Source of the DNA: CALIKS01 sp964440295
GTDB lineage: Archaea > Thermoproteota > Nitrososphaeria_A > Caldarchaeales > Calditenuaceae
Direction: 5' to 3'
DNA: 12,602 nt
Assembly (NCBI GenBank): GCA_964440295.1
Contig: CAYTRT010000032.1
Span: forward strand, 1 to 12,602
In this document: piece by piece, positions 1 to 5,726 of the stretch
Layout of the letters: every line of letters starts with the position of its first letter
Numbering within the stretch: the first letter of the stretch is position 1
The notes under the pieces: model-generated
Databases searched by the model: none
Told to the model about the DNA's origin: nothing
Seen by the model: only the letters and a program-made list of their open reading frames with translations
Made by a program: the position numbers and the translations under genes

Positions 1-1116
1 ATCCCAGCAATACTTGGCGTAAGAGTGCTCCTGAGGACTTTCCTAGCACCACTATTCGCGTTGGGAATCATAGGACTATTAGTAGCAATAGGCATACTAG
101 CATCATCCAATACGGCTCAGTTTGTCGAATCATTAACCAAATTTGAGCCTAACTTAAGATACGACGAACTCGTCTCCATTGGAAAAGAGCTTAAGCCCGA
201 TGCTTTCGTACCTCTCTCATTGTCCTTGGGAACATTTTTAGCTGCGCTGGGAATGACGATAGGGACAACAAACTCTTATTGGAATGCCTGGGCTGTAGGC
301 GAGATGAGGAGGGCAAACTCCGTTATTCGCCAAGTTGTGTCTATGGTGATCCCCGGATTTATACTCATGCTGAGCGTAGTAGTGGTAATTGAGTTGTTAC
401 AGGGTATAGCTGGACGGGATCCGCTAATAGCACTTACATTGATAGGCACTTTGGCGCCTGAAAAACTATCAACTCCTCTATTCGGCGGAGGCGTAGTGAC
501 GATCTCGATACCATATATACTCGCGAATAATCCCGCCGCAGTCGTCTTACTCATGATAGCTATTATCGCGGCTGCATTTACGTTTATGCCGATTAACTGG
601 CTTATAACGACAAGGCTCTTGTTCGCATGGTCTTTCGATAGATTAATCCCTGCCAAGTTCGCCTCGGTCAGTGATAGATTCCATACACCGGTCTTCAGTC
701 TAATCGTAGTTTTCCTAATCGTCGAGGCATGGCTAATCCTAGTGGCCACAACGCCATACTTAGGACTGGTATTCACAGTAACTTGGGTCTGGTCAGCAGT
801 GAGCGTCGGTTTAACCTGCCTATCCTGTGCCTTACTACCGTTTAGGAAAGAATTTTGGGAACAATCACCGGTAAGAAAATACACCATCTTAGGGATTCCC
901 ATCGCTACCATTGTCGGACTAGTAGGATTTTTCTACCAGATGAACGGAGTATACCAATATGCAGCAATACCAGAACTAGGTTTCGGAGCACCCCAAGCAT
1001 ATCTACTTGCTGCTTCCTACGGAGTTGCATTTGCGCTTTACTGGATAGTCCGAGCAATCAGAGCAAGACAGGGAATACCAATAGACTTGGCCTTCAAGAC
1101 TTTGCCGCCCGAGTAA
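1..1116 (+). CDS. APC-superfamily amino acid permease, C-terminal part (5' end outside window)
   Basis: This is a polytopic inner-membrane transporter, probably for amino acids or polyamines by family. The reading frame is open to base 1, so a GTG at 25 is unlikely to be the true start; 371 codons are visible, against roughly 450-550 residues for whole APC permeases. Hydrophobic segments follow one another throughout: about residues 15-37, 70-90, 110-132, 165-210, 230-280, 298-315 and 335-352 of the visible part. The segment RLLFAWSFDRLIPAKFA followed by a short loop and HTPV matches the typical APC loop, in which a large residue-Asp-Arg/Gly-x-x-Pro stretch precedes a Thr-Pro at the next helix. 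The C-terminus is short and basic, then acidic. The substrate cannot be told from sequence. A T-rich tract follows the stop, and the next feature lies on the opposite strand, so the gene ends its transcript here. Confidence 0.85.
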   Translation: MPAILGVRVLLRTFLAPLFALGIIGLLVAIGILASSNTAQFVESLTKFEPNLRYDELVSIGKELKPDAFVPLSLSLGTFLAALGMTIGTTNSYWNAWAVGEMRRANSVIRQVVSMVIPGFILMLSVVVVIELLQGIAGRDPLIALTLIGTLAPEKLSTPLFGGGVVTISIPYILANNPAAVVLLMIAIIAAAFTFMPINWLITTRLLFAWSFDRLIPAKFASVSDRFHTPVFSLIVVFLIVEAWLILVATTPYLGLVFTVTWVWSAVSVGLTCLSCALLPFRKEFWEQSPVRKYTILGIPIATIVGLVGFFYQMNGVYQYAAIPELGFGAPQAYLLAASYGVAFALYWIVRAIRARQGIPIDLAFKTLPPE

Positions 1117-1122
1117 AAGATA

Positions 1123-1139
1123 TTTATTTTTGATTTTTT
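1123..1139 (+). terminator. T-rich archaeal terminator after the permease
   Basis: A run containing TTATTTTTGATTTTTT starts a few bases after the permease stop codon. Archaeal RNA polymerase commonly releases at T-rich tracts of the non-template strand without a hairpin. It lies in the correct place and orientation for the permease transcript. Confidence 0.5.
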
Positions 1140-1198
1140 GGTCAGGCTGCCCGTCGAGGCCTCATTGTCGCCTCGGCGTGGACGTTGCTCATCATCCC
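1140..1198 (-). ncRNA. Probable box C/D guide sRNA
   Basis: Read on the minus strand, the segment has a perfect C box ATGATGA (1195 to 1189) and a perfect D box CTGA (1145 to 1142), with 43 nt between them, the size of archaeal C/D sRNAs. Bases just outside the boxes are GG and CC, which can form the short terminal stem of the K-turn. Inside there is a weaker D'-like CCGA 12 nt after box C, then a C'-like CAATGA five bases on. A TATA-like CTTTTAA lies about 25 nt upstream, and the segment is GC-rich between AT-rich flanks, as structured RNAs of thermophiles are. Against it: internal bases 1152-1178 can form a 9-bp hairpin (one G-U) that would compete with both guide segments, and D' and C' are degenerate. 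It converges on the permease gene. Such RNAs direct fibrillarin, L7Ae and Nop5 to 2'-O-methylate rRNA or tRNA. Confidence 0.5.
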
Positions 1199-1222
1199 GA
1201 ATCTACTAATTGTTTAGGCTTC

Positions 1223-1230
1223 CTTAAAAG
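1223..1230 (-). promoter_or_regulatory. TATA box of the sRNA gene, nearly palindromic
   Basis: The minus strand reads CTTTTAAG here, a good archaeal TATA element whose end lies about 25 nt before the putative RNA start near 1198. The plus strand reads CTTAAAAG, so the same element could also serve the 149-residue gene whose ATG lies about 40 nt away on the other side. Confidence 0.45.
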
Positions 1231-1266
1231 CATCACTAGGCATTTTTCAGGCCCACCCTTGAATAA

Positions 1267-1716
1267 ATGCTTGAATACTCGTCTGTACATTTTAACGTCA
1301 TGAGTGTTGCGGATAGAGAGTCTGCTGTCAGGGATATTCTAGGTAGAGAAAATTCTGGCCCTGAGTTCATGGTTGCCGCTGATATTATGCGTGCCATGGT
1401 AATACTTTACGGAGCTGGATGGGAAAGCGACGTCCTAGACGTTCTCTCCGGGCTATGGACAGTAAAGAATTTACCCATGGACAAGATGGGTGAGCTTCAC
1501 GAAAAATTCCAAGATGGCGTAAAAATTCTAGAGAAGGCTGGCATAATTACTGTCCAGACAATTCCAAGGGCATACCTCGAGGAAGCTAAACCAGTCAACG
1601 AGAAATTTTATAAAACATCAGACTTAACGATGCTGATGCGATTATTCGCTGCCGATCGCTACATAGATAAGTATAGGTTTGAGATGACTGGCTGGGTTAT
1701 TCCTCGAAGAGAGTAG
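1267..1716 (+). CDS. Unknown protein, 149 aa, possibly winged-helix-like
   Basis: I do not recognise this protein. It is soluble, without signal peptide or membrane segment, and mixed alpha/beta. Residues about 38-60 look helical. Residues about 75-125 run helix (DKMGELHEKFQDGVKILEKAG), then a beta-like stretch IITVQTIP, a charged turn, and another helix near TSDLTMLMRLF. That order resembles a winged helix, but no motif proves it. The ATG at 1267 gives 149 residues; a second in-frame ATG at 1300 (residue 12) starts MSVADRESAVRD, which looks more like a protein start, so the true N-terminus is uncertain. The gene is alone between the sRNA on the other strand and the ThyX-like gene 67 nt downstream on the same strand, with which it may or may not be cotranscribed. 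Confidence 0.65.
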   Translation: MLEYSSVHFNVMSVADRESAVRDILGRENSGPEFMVAADIMRAMVILYGAGWESDVLDVLSGLWTVKNLPMDKMGELHEKFQDGVKILEKAGIITVQTIPRAYLEEAKPVNEKFYKTSDLTMLMRLFAADRYIDKYRFEMTGWVIPRRE

Positions 1717-1783
1717 ACAACTAGATACTTACACGTAGCTAAAAATTGTTTATCAACCAGGAGATATTATATTTTGACTAGGG

Positions 1784-3211
1784 TTGGATAGGCAGCTCTA
1801 TACCGACGAACTAGAGCTAGAGATCATAGACGCGGCCCCATCAACCACTTACTACGACACAACTTTAGGGCCCGACGAGATAATAGCGATTGAAGGTGCA
1901 GGAACGTTCGAAAAAATATCACTCAAAGAAAAGATCAACAATCTAATAGTGAAAAATAGGAATCTTAACGAGTTTGCTAAGAGCGTCCACTGGGAATCGA
2001 CGAGGCGCGGACACGCATCCCTATCAACCTCCGCTATACTTTTCTCTGAGGTGCGAAACTGCAGCAGGCTACTCACGATGCTGCTTGTCTCGCCGCGCTT
2101 TGGGAGTTATTTGCAGGAAAGCCAAAGGAGGTCGAGGATAACTAGAGATAGAATTTTAGTCCCTGCAGAGTTGAGGAATAAGAGTTTAGAGAAGCTATTC
2201 ATAAAGTTGATGGATAAATGCTATGATACGTATGTTTGGCTGATAGACAAGGGCATTAAATTAGAAGATGCAAGATACATACTTCCCTTGTCAGCCTCCT
2301 CCTCACTTTTTACCGCCGCCTCGCTAGAATCATTCATTTACCTAATCACGAAAGTAGAGAGAAACATCGGACTAGTTCCAATAGAGCTAAGACAATATAC
2401 TAAGAAGCTAAAAGAATCTATGAGCAATTACTTACCAGAGCTGCTAAATGCTAGGCTCAGCTTCAGCAATCTTAATACCTACTATCCAGTGACCGATCCG
2501 CTACGTATGCCAGACCAATTAATAGATCAAATTACCGACAAGATCCCAACTATGGGTGCAGAGTTAATTAAAATCGAGAGGATCGGCAATGCTGAGAAAA
2601 TCATATCCGACATGGATAATTCTAGACTTGACGCATACAACGACTTCTTCAGGGTAATAACATGCGAGTCAATGTCGCTGGCGGCATATCACCAAGCAAT
2701 AAGGCATAGGACTGTGCCTACGATGGTTGAATCTCTTCCAGAGGCCGTTGAAAGAGCGAAGAAAAATCTAGATAGAAACATCGTAGTTCCACCAGCAATT
2801 AAAGGTAACGAAGAATTTAGCTCGAAGTTCTCAGACACCGTTAACGAATTATTAATACTTTACGAGAGACTCCAGCTCGAAGATGAAGGTCTCGCGGCAC
2901 TTTACGCCATTCCCCAGACTGTTACTGTCAGGGTCGTCAGGGCTTATAACCTCTTTAATCTGATGTACCCTACAGGCTTCGTAGCAACTAGGACCTGCAG
3001 TAAGGCTCAATGGGAGGAGAGAAGCATTGCCTATAAAATATGGCGTGACATCGAAAAAGAAATGCCGTGGTTGTCCAGACTCATGGGCGAGAAATGTAGG
3101 CATCTGGGATATTGCCCAGAGAAGGATTGGTGCCCAATCATTTTAAAGTATACGGAATACTCGGATAATATTCATAAAAAATATTCAAGAATGCCTAGCG
3201 ATAAAGCATGA
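1784..3211 (+). CDS. Tandem two-domain ThyX-like (FAD-dependent thymidylate synthase family) protein
   Basis: This 475-residue protein carries two ThyX-like units, whereas usual ThyX is about 220-320 residues with one unit acting as a tetramer. ThyX makes dTMP from dUMP with FAD, NADPH and methylene-tetrahydrofolate. Unit 1: GHASL (76-80), SEVRNCSRL (88-96), then RFGSYLQESQRR (105-116) where the family has RHRxxSxxxxSxRY, and EDARYILP (161-168). Unit 2: RHR-x7-S intact (R307 to S317), VPPAI (335-339), LYAIPQ (373-378) and AQWEER (408-413) where the family has AQxEIR. Unit 1 has therefore lost the RHR core while unit 2 keeps it. The C-terminus adds a C-x5-C-x5-C cluster (C438, C444, C450), with C405 nearby. 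The TTG start is the first start codon after an in-frame stop at 1775. The 3' end overlaps the convergent MEMO gene by 17 bases. The family is clear; catalytic activity is unproven. Confidence 0.8.
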   Translation: MDRQLYTDELELEIIDAAPSTTYYDTTLGPDEIIAIEGAGTFEKISLKEKINNLIVKNRNLNEFAKSVHWESTRRGHASLSTSAILFSEVRNCSRLLTMLLVSPRFGSYLQESQRRSRITRDRILVPAELRNKSLEKLFIKLMDKCYDTYVWLIDKGIKLEDARYILPLSASSSLFTAASLESFIYLITKVERNIGLVPIELRQYTKKLKESMSNYLPELLNARLSFSNLNTYYPVTDPLRMPDQLIDQITDKIPTMGAELIKIERIGNAEKIISDMDNSRLDAYNDFFRVITCESMSLAAYHQAIRHRTVPTMVESLPEAVERAKKNLDRNIVVPPAIKGNEEFSSKFSDTVNELLILYERLQLEDEGLAALYAIPQTVTVRVVRAYNLFNLMYPTGFVATRTCSKAQWEERSIAYKIWRDIEKEMPWLSRLMGEKCRHLGYCPEKDWCPIILKYTEYSDNIHKKYSRMPSDKA

Positions 3212-4043
3212 TTGAGGCGTATCCCACCACGGCGCTTCTATCCCCAGTAATGTCCCCACTAGTTGCGTATTTGAGAAGCCTAGATGATTTATAGCCAATC
3301 ATTTTCGCATAGGTCATCGCAGCAGCTATTGGGCCATATCCACATAGAGAAGCCTTCCTATTCATAATCTCTTGATAAAACCCCTCAACGTCTAGGCCTA
3401 GGATCTTCTCAATTACCGGCATGTCTCTCCTCAGCGCCTCATCATGACTAACATAGTGAGAAAAATCAGACGAAGCTACCAGGAGAACCTTCTCAGGCTC
3501 TGCGACAGCCTCAGCCAATGCTTTACCCACCGAGGTGGCTACTGAAATCGACTGATCCAACATGCATATAGGTACAAACTTTATCTCTCCATAAATGAAT
3601 TGTAGGAAAGGGATTTGAACCTCGATTGAGTGCTCCTCCCTATGACTGAACTCGTCCAGCGAAAATACATCTGATACTTCTGACAACTTGGCGACGAGCT
3701 GAGTGTCTATCTTTGCTTCTCCAAGAGGAGTTATCCACGAATCTCTTGGATAGACCGAGACATCGGTACCGATGCCGAAATGATTTGGCCCAATCACGAT
3801 TATGCTTTCAGGTCTCCTTCTCCTAGAGAGCTCGTAGTATCCATGCGAAGCGACTGGTCCGGAATACATGTAGCCAGCATGAGGAGATACAATAATCGGC
3901 GGCGGCTCGTCAATCTCAACCTCTACTCTAGGTAGCTTTTGGGGACCGTGGGGAGACTTGAAGCAGGAGCCTATCTGCGAGAGTAACTCATCTCTGCTAG
4001 CCTCGTAGAATGTGCCGGCAGCTGCAGGTCTACGCTTCAACAT
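3195..4043 (-). CDS. MEMO-family protein (AmmeMemoRadiSam system protein B-like)
   Basis: The 282 residues match the full length of MEMO1-like proteins, which share a fold with class III non-haem iron dioxygenases such as LigB. Family landmarks in order: SPHAGYMYSGPVA (53-65) with H55, IVIGPNHFG (82-90) with H88, REEHSIEVQIPFLQ (135-148), SSDFSHYVSHDEA (191-203) and C234 in SLCGYGP. H55, H88 and C234 sit where human MEMO1 has its metal-binding His, His and Cys. The start ATG lies inside the end of the upstream two-helix membrane gene (14-base overlap), so the two are probably translated from one message. In many archaea the family is found beside AMMECR1 and radical SAM genes; neither is visible here. 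The archaeal role is unknown; human MEMO1 is linked to metal binding and redox. Confidence 0.9.
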   Translation of the reverse strand: MLKRRPAAAGTFYEASRDELLSQIGSCFKSPHGPQKLPRVEVEIDEPPPIIVSPHAGYMYSGPVASHGYYELSRRRRPESIIVIGPNHFGIGTDVSVYPRDSWITPLGEAKIDTQLVAKLSEVSDVFSLDEFSHREEHSIEVQIPFLQFIYGEIKFVPICMLDQSISVATSVGKALAEAVAEPEKVLLVASSDFSHYVSHDEALRRDMPVIEKILGLDVEGFYQEIMNRKASLCGYGPIAAAMTYAKMIGYKSSRLLKYATSGDITGDRSAVVGYASIMLYR

Positions 4044-4278
4044 CCCTCACCTTGCCTACTGATTTAACCGTTACAGGCTGCTTATAAGTTGCCATTATGC
4101 ATCCAAGTATGCCGATTATCACCAGTATAATTAAGACGATGGCATATACTCCTATCTTGACTGCGAGGTTCGGGTCTAGACCGCTGATAAACCCAAACAT
4201 CCATAAAGTGTATATAATCAAAGTAATTGTAGAAGCCACCATCATTAAAATGCCTAGAGACTTGGAGATCCTTATCAT
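4030..4278 (-). CDS. Small two-helix membrane protein upstream of MEMO
   Basis: This 82-residue protein has two clear hydrophobic helices, about residues 8-32 and 41-65, joined by a short loop GLDPNLAVK, with a basic N-terminal MIRISK and a mixed-charge tail ending KVRDVEA. I do not recognise a family and propose no function. Its 3' end overlaps the MEMO start by 14 bases on the same strand, which strongly suggests translational coupling. A TATA element (minus-strand TTTTATA, 4302 to 4296) lies about 21-24 nt before the ATG, so the message is probably leaderless and starts at or beside the ATG. The MEMO gene has no promoter of its own that I can see, so this gene would lead a two-gene operon. 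Confidence 0.75.
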   Translation of the reverse strand: MIRISKSLGILMMVASTITLIIYTLWMFGFISGLDPNLAVKIGVYAIVLIILVIIGILGCIMATYKQPVTVKSVGKVRDVEA

Positions 4279-4295
4279 CTCTCGCTGATAATAGC

Positions 4296-4302
4296 TATAA
4301 AA
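4296..4302 (-). promoter_or_regulatory. TATA box for the two-helix protein and MEMO operon
   Basis: The minus strand reads TTTTATA, centred about 21 nt before the ATG at 4278, the spacing of a leaderless or near-leaderless archaeal promoter. Confidence 0.45.
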
Positions 4303-4461
4303 CTCGTATAGATAAAGATAACTACATGATGAAAAATACTTTCATACATTTATTCAATTCTCTCTCGATTAGAGATGTGTCTAAGTCGACGAGGATATGA
4401 ACATGACTATTGCTAATCCTTATCTAGGCGCGACCTCATTAAAATTGTCAGTAGTCAAGCG

Positions 4462-5130
4462 TTGAGCAACCCAGCATATTTCAAAACAGGCATAAAGTCG
4501 TTTGACACCGCATATGGTGGACTGAGATCAGGACTTGTGTATCTCGTCAGCGGTGAAGAAAAGTCCGGCAGGACTAGCCTAGCGCTTCAAATTGCCTGCA
4601 TCGCTAGCAGGGACAGTGTTAGGACGTATTTTTTAGATTGCGGCGGCCATATTCATTACTTGAGACTGTCAAGAATTGCCGCCCATTGGGGAGCGGATCT
4701 ATCCAAGATAAAGATAACATTCCCCCGTAGCTTTAAGGAGCAGGAGAGAACGATTATTTGGGTTGCGGACACGGCTCCCGCCGGCTCCCTCGTAATTGCC
4801 GATGACTTTACGTATCTTCACAGGGTCCAGATGGTTGGTGACGTAAATATAGATAAGAGCCTATTCCACAGCCTAGCTTTTCAGATGGCGTGTCTGAAGG
4901 AGGCATGCAAGACTCGTAATCTAACATCCATTTTTATTACCGATGTCCATGATGTCCCTCCTAAAGGCATTACCACGCCAGTCGCCTCAGCAATCACTAC
5001 ATATTTCGCCGACGTACATCTTAGACTGTTTTCAGACGTCTCAGGACTAAAAATGTTAAAGGTGGTTCAGGGACTTCCAACAGGAGAATATAGGTTAAGA
5101 ATACATGAAGGCGGGATATCAGAAGATTAA
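4462..5130 (+). CDS. RadB-like RecA-superfamily ATPase with altered Walker A
   Basis: The 222-residue protein has the length and layout of archaeal RadB or small KaiC-like proteins: a RecA core without the N-terminal DNA-binding domain of RadA. It opens with TGIKSFDTAYGGL (9-21), typical of the strand before the P-loop. The P-loop is GEEKSGRTS (31-39), so the usual Walker A lysine is R37 (codon AGG). Walker B is LVIADD (110-115). IFITDVHD (157-164) takes the place of the RadA stretch that has Asn-Gln. The C-terminal part (residues about 172-218) follows the RadB pattern of core strands ending with a Gly-Ile. RadB-type proteins modulate RadA filament formation; radA lies about 3.6 kb downstream. 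The TTG start is supported by a TATA-like ATTAAAA just upstream. Because of R37, ATP hydrolysis may be weak or absent. A diverged aRadC or KaiC-like paralogue is the main alternative. Confidence 0.7.
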   Translation: MSNPAYFKTGIKSFDTAYGGLRSGLVYLVSGEEKSGRTSLALQIACIASRDSVRTYFLDCGGHIHYLRLSRIAAHWGADLSKIKITFPRSFKEQERTIIWVADTAPAGSLVIADDFTYLHRVQMVGDVNIDKSLFHSLAFQMACLKEACKTRNLTSIFITDVHDVPPKGITTPVASAITTYFADVHLRLFSDVSGLKMLKVVQGLPTGEYRLRIHEGGISED

Positions 5131-5155
5131 CTACCAAACCATCGCTAATAGTTGT

Positions 5156-5530
5156 TTACATCTTATTCATTATTCCCGTCAATAAACCTAAGAATGAAAA
5201 AACTACTAGCAGGGTAGCGCCTAGAACGGCATATTTATTGCCCCTCTCGGAGAATCTTTTTCTAATAGCGAAATAATAGAGAAACATACCAGCGGTGCCC
5301 AAGAGGTAGTACACTATTACGACGATGAATTCAGCGTATGTTTGATAAGCCATGCTGGGTGCAAAGACCCTGGTACCATAAAGCGGTATGCTCGGAGTCG
5401 TCAAAATTCTAACGACGCCGCTAACAATCGCTATGCTTACCACAACTAAAAGCCCAGCCACTATTTCCTCAATTTTTGTAAACCAGTCAAAGGAAAGTAG
5501 CTTTAGAATCTTCTCCTTTACTTGTGCCAA
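5156..5530 (-). CDS. Three-helix membrane protein divergent from aglB
   Basis: This 124-residue protein starts with an amphipathic, basic stretch (1-20) and has three membrane helices, about 22-43, 66-89 and 99-121. Between helices 1 and 2 lies a 20-residue polar loop (TTPSIPLYGTRVFAPSMA region), and between 2 and 3 a basic loop IRKRFSERGNK that by the positive-inside rule should be cytoplasmic. I do not recognise a family. The TTG start is the only candidate between an in-frame stop at 5548 and the first helix. A TATAAA (5561-5566) lies about 34 nt upstream. It is head-to-head with aglB across about 200 bases. A role as a small accessory subunit of the oligosaccharyltransferase is possible from position and topology, but that is inference only. 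Confidence 0.7.
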   Translation of the reverse strand: MAQVKEKILKLLSFDWFTKIEEIVAGLLVVVSIAIVSGVVRILTTPSIPLYGTRVFAPSMAYQTYAEFIVVIVYYLLGTAGMFLYYFAIRKRFSERGNKYAVLGATLLVVFSFLGLLTGIMNKM

Positions 5531-5560
5531 CTCCGACCTATTTACCTACTTTGCCGACGA

Positions 5561-5566
5561 TATAAA
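5561..5566 (-). promoter_or_regulatory. TATA box for the three-helix membrane protein
   Basis: The minus strand reads TTTATA, within TTTATATCG, about 34 nt before the TTG start, which fits a transcript with a very short leader. Confidence 0.4.
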
Positions 5567-5663
5567 TCATTAATTACTTTAATGTCGCCCCTGGATATTC
5601 AAAACTAGAAGCAGATCTAAGTAAGGTAATATCTAAATAGGCGTTTTGAAAATTAATTATTAA

Positions 5664-5685
5664 TTGCTTATATTTTGCTTATATT
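5664..5685 (+). repeat. Perfect 11-bp tandem repeat with two TATA-like elements ahead of aglB
   Basis: TTGCTTATATT occurs twice without a gap (5664-5674 and 5675-5685) in the AT-rich region between the divergent genes. Each copy holds a TATA-like CTTATATT. The second copy lies about 43 nt before the aglB ATG, so a start site near 5709 with a short leader is plausible. Confidence 0.5.
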
Positions 5686-5726
5686 TATTATTTAGTTTTT
5701 CGCGGTTTATGTAAGCGACCAAGGAG

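Noticed and set aside
25..27. GTG as start of the permease
   Set aside because: The frame is open to base 1 and the protein would lack the first helices of an APC transporter, so the gene begins before the window.
276..911. 211-codon minus-strand frame inside the permease
   Set aside because: It lies wholly antisense to a clear membrane-protein frame and shows no recognisable domain; a shadow of the real gene.
1152..1178. Hairpin as a terminator for the permease
   Set aside because: The 9-bp stem is followed on the plus strand by mixed sequence, not T's; the T-rich tract lies before it. It is better seen as part of the minus-strand RNA.
3440..3446. Minus-strand ATGATGA in the MEMO gene as a C/D sRNA
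   Set aside because: A CTGA follows after only four bases, far too close for a guide, and the site is coding sequence.
4326..4332. ATGATGA as a second C box
   Set aside because: No CTGA lies within about 60 bases downstream and no terminal stem is seen.
5710..5715. ATG-TAA minimal upstream ORF ahead of aglB
   Set aside because: Start followed at once by stop; it may lie upstream of or at the transcript start, so there is no support for a regulatory role.
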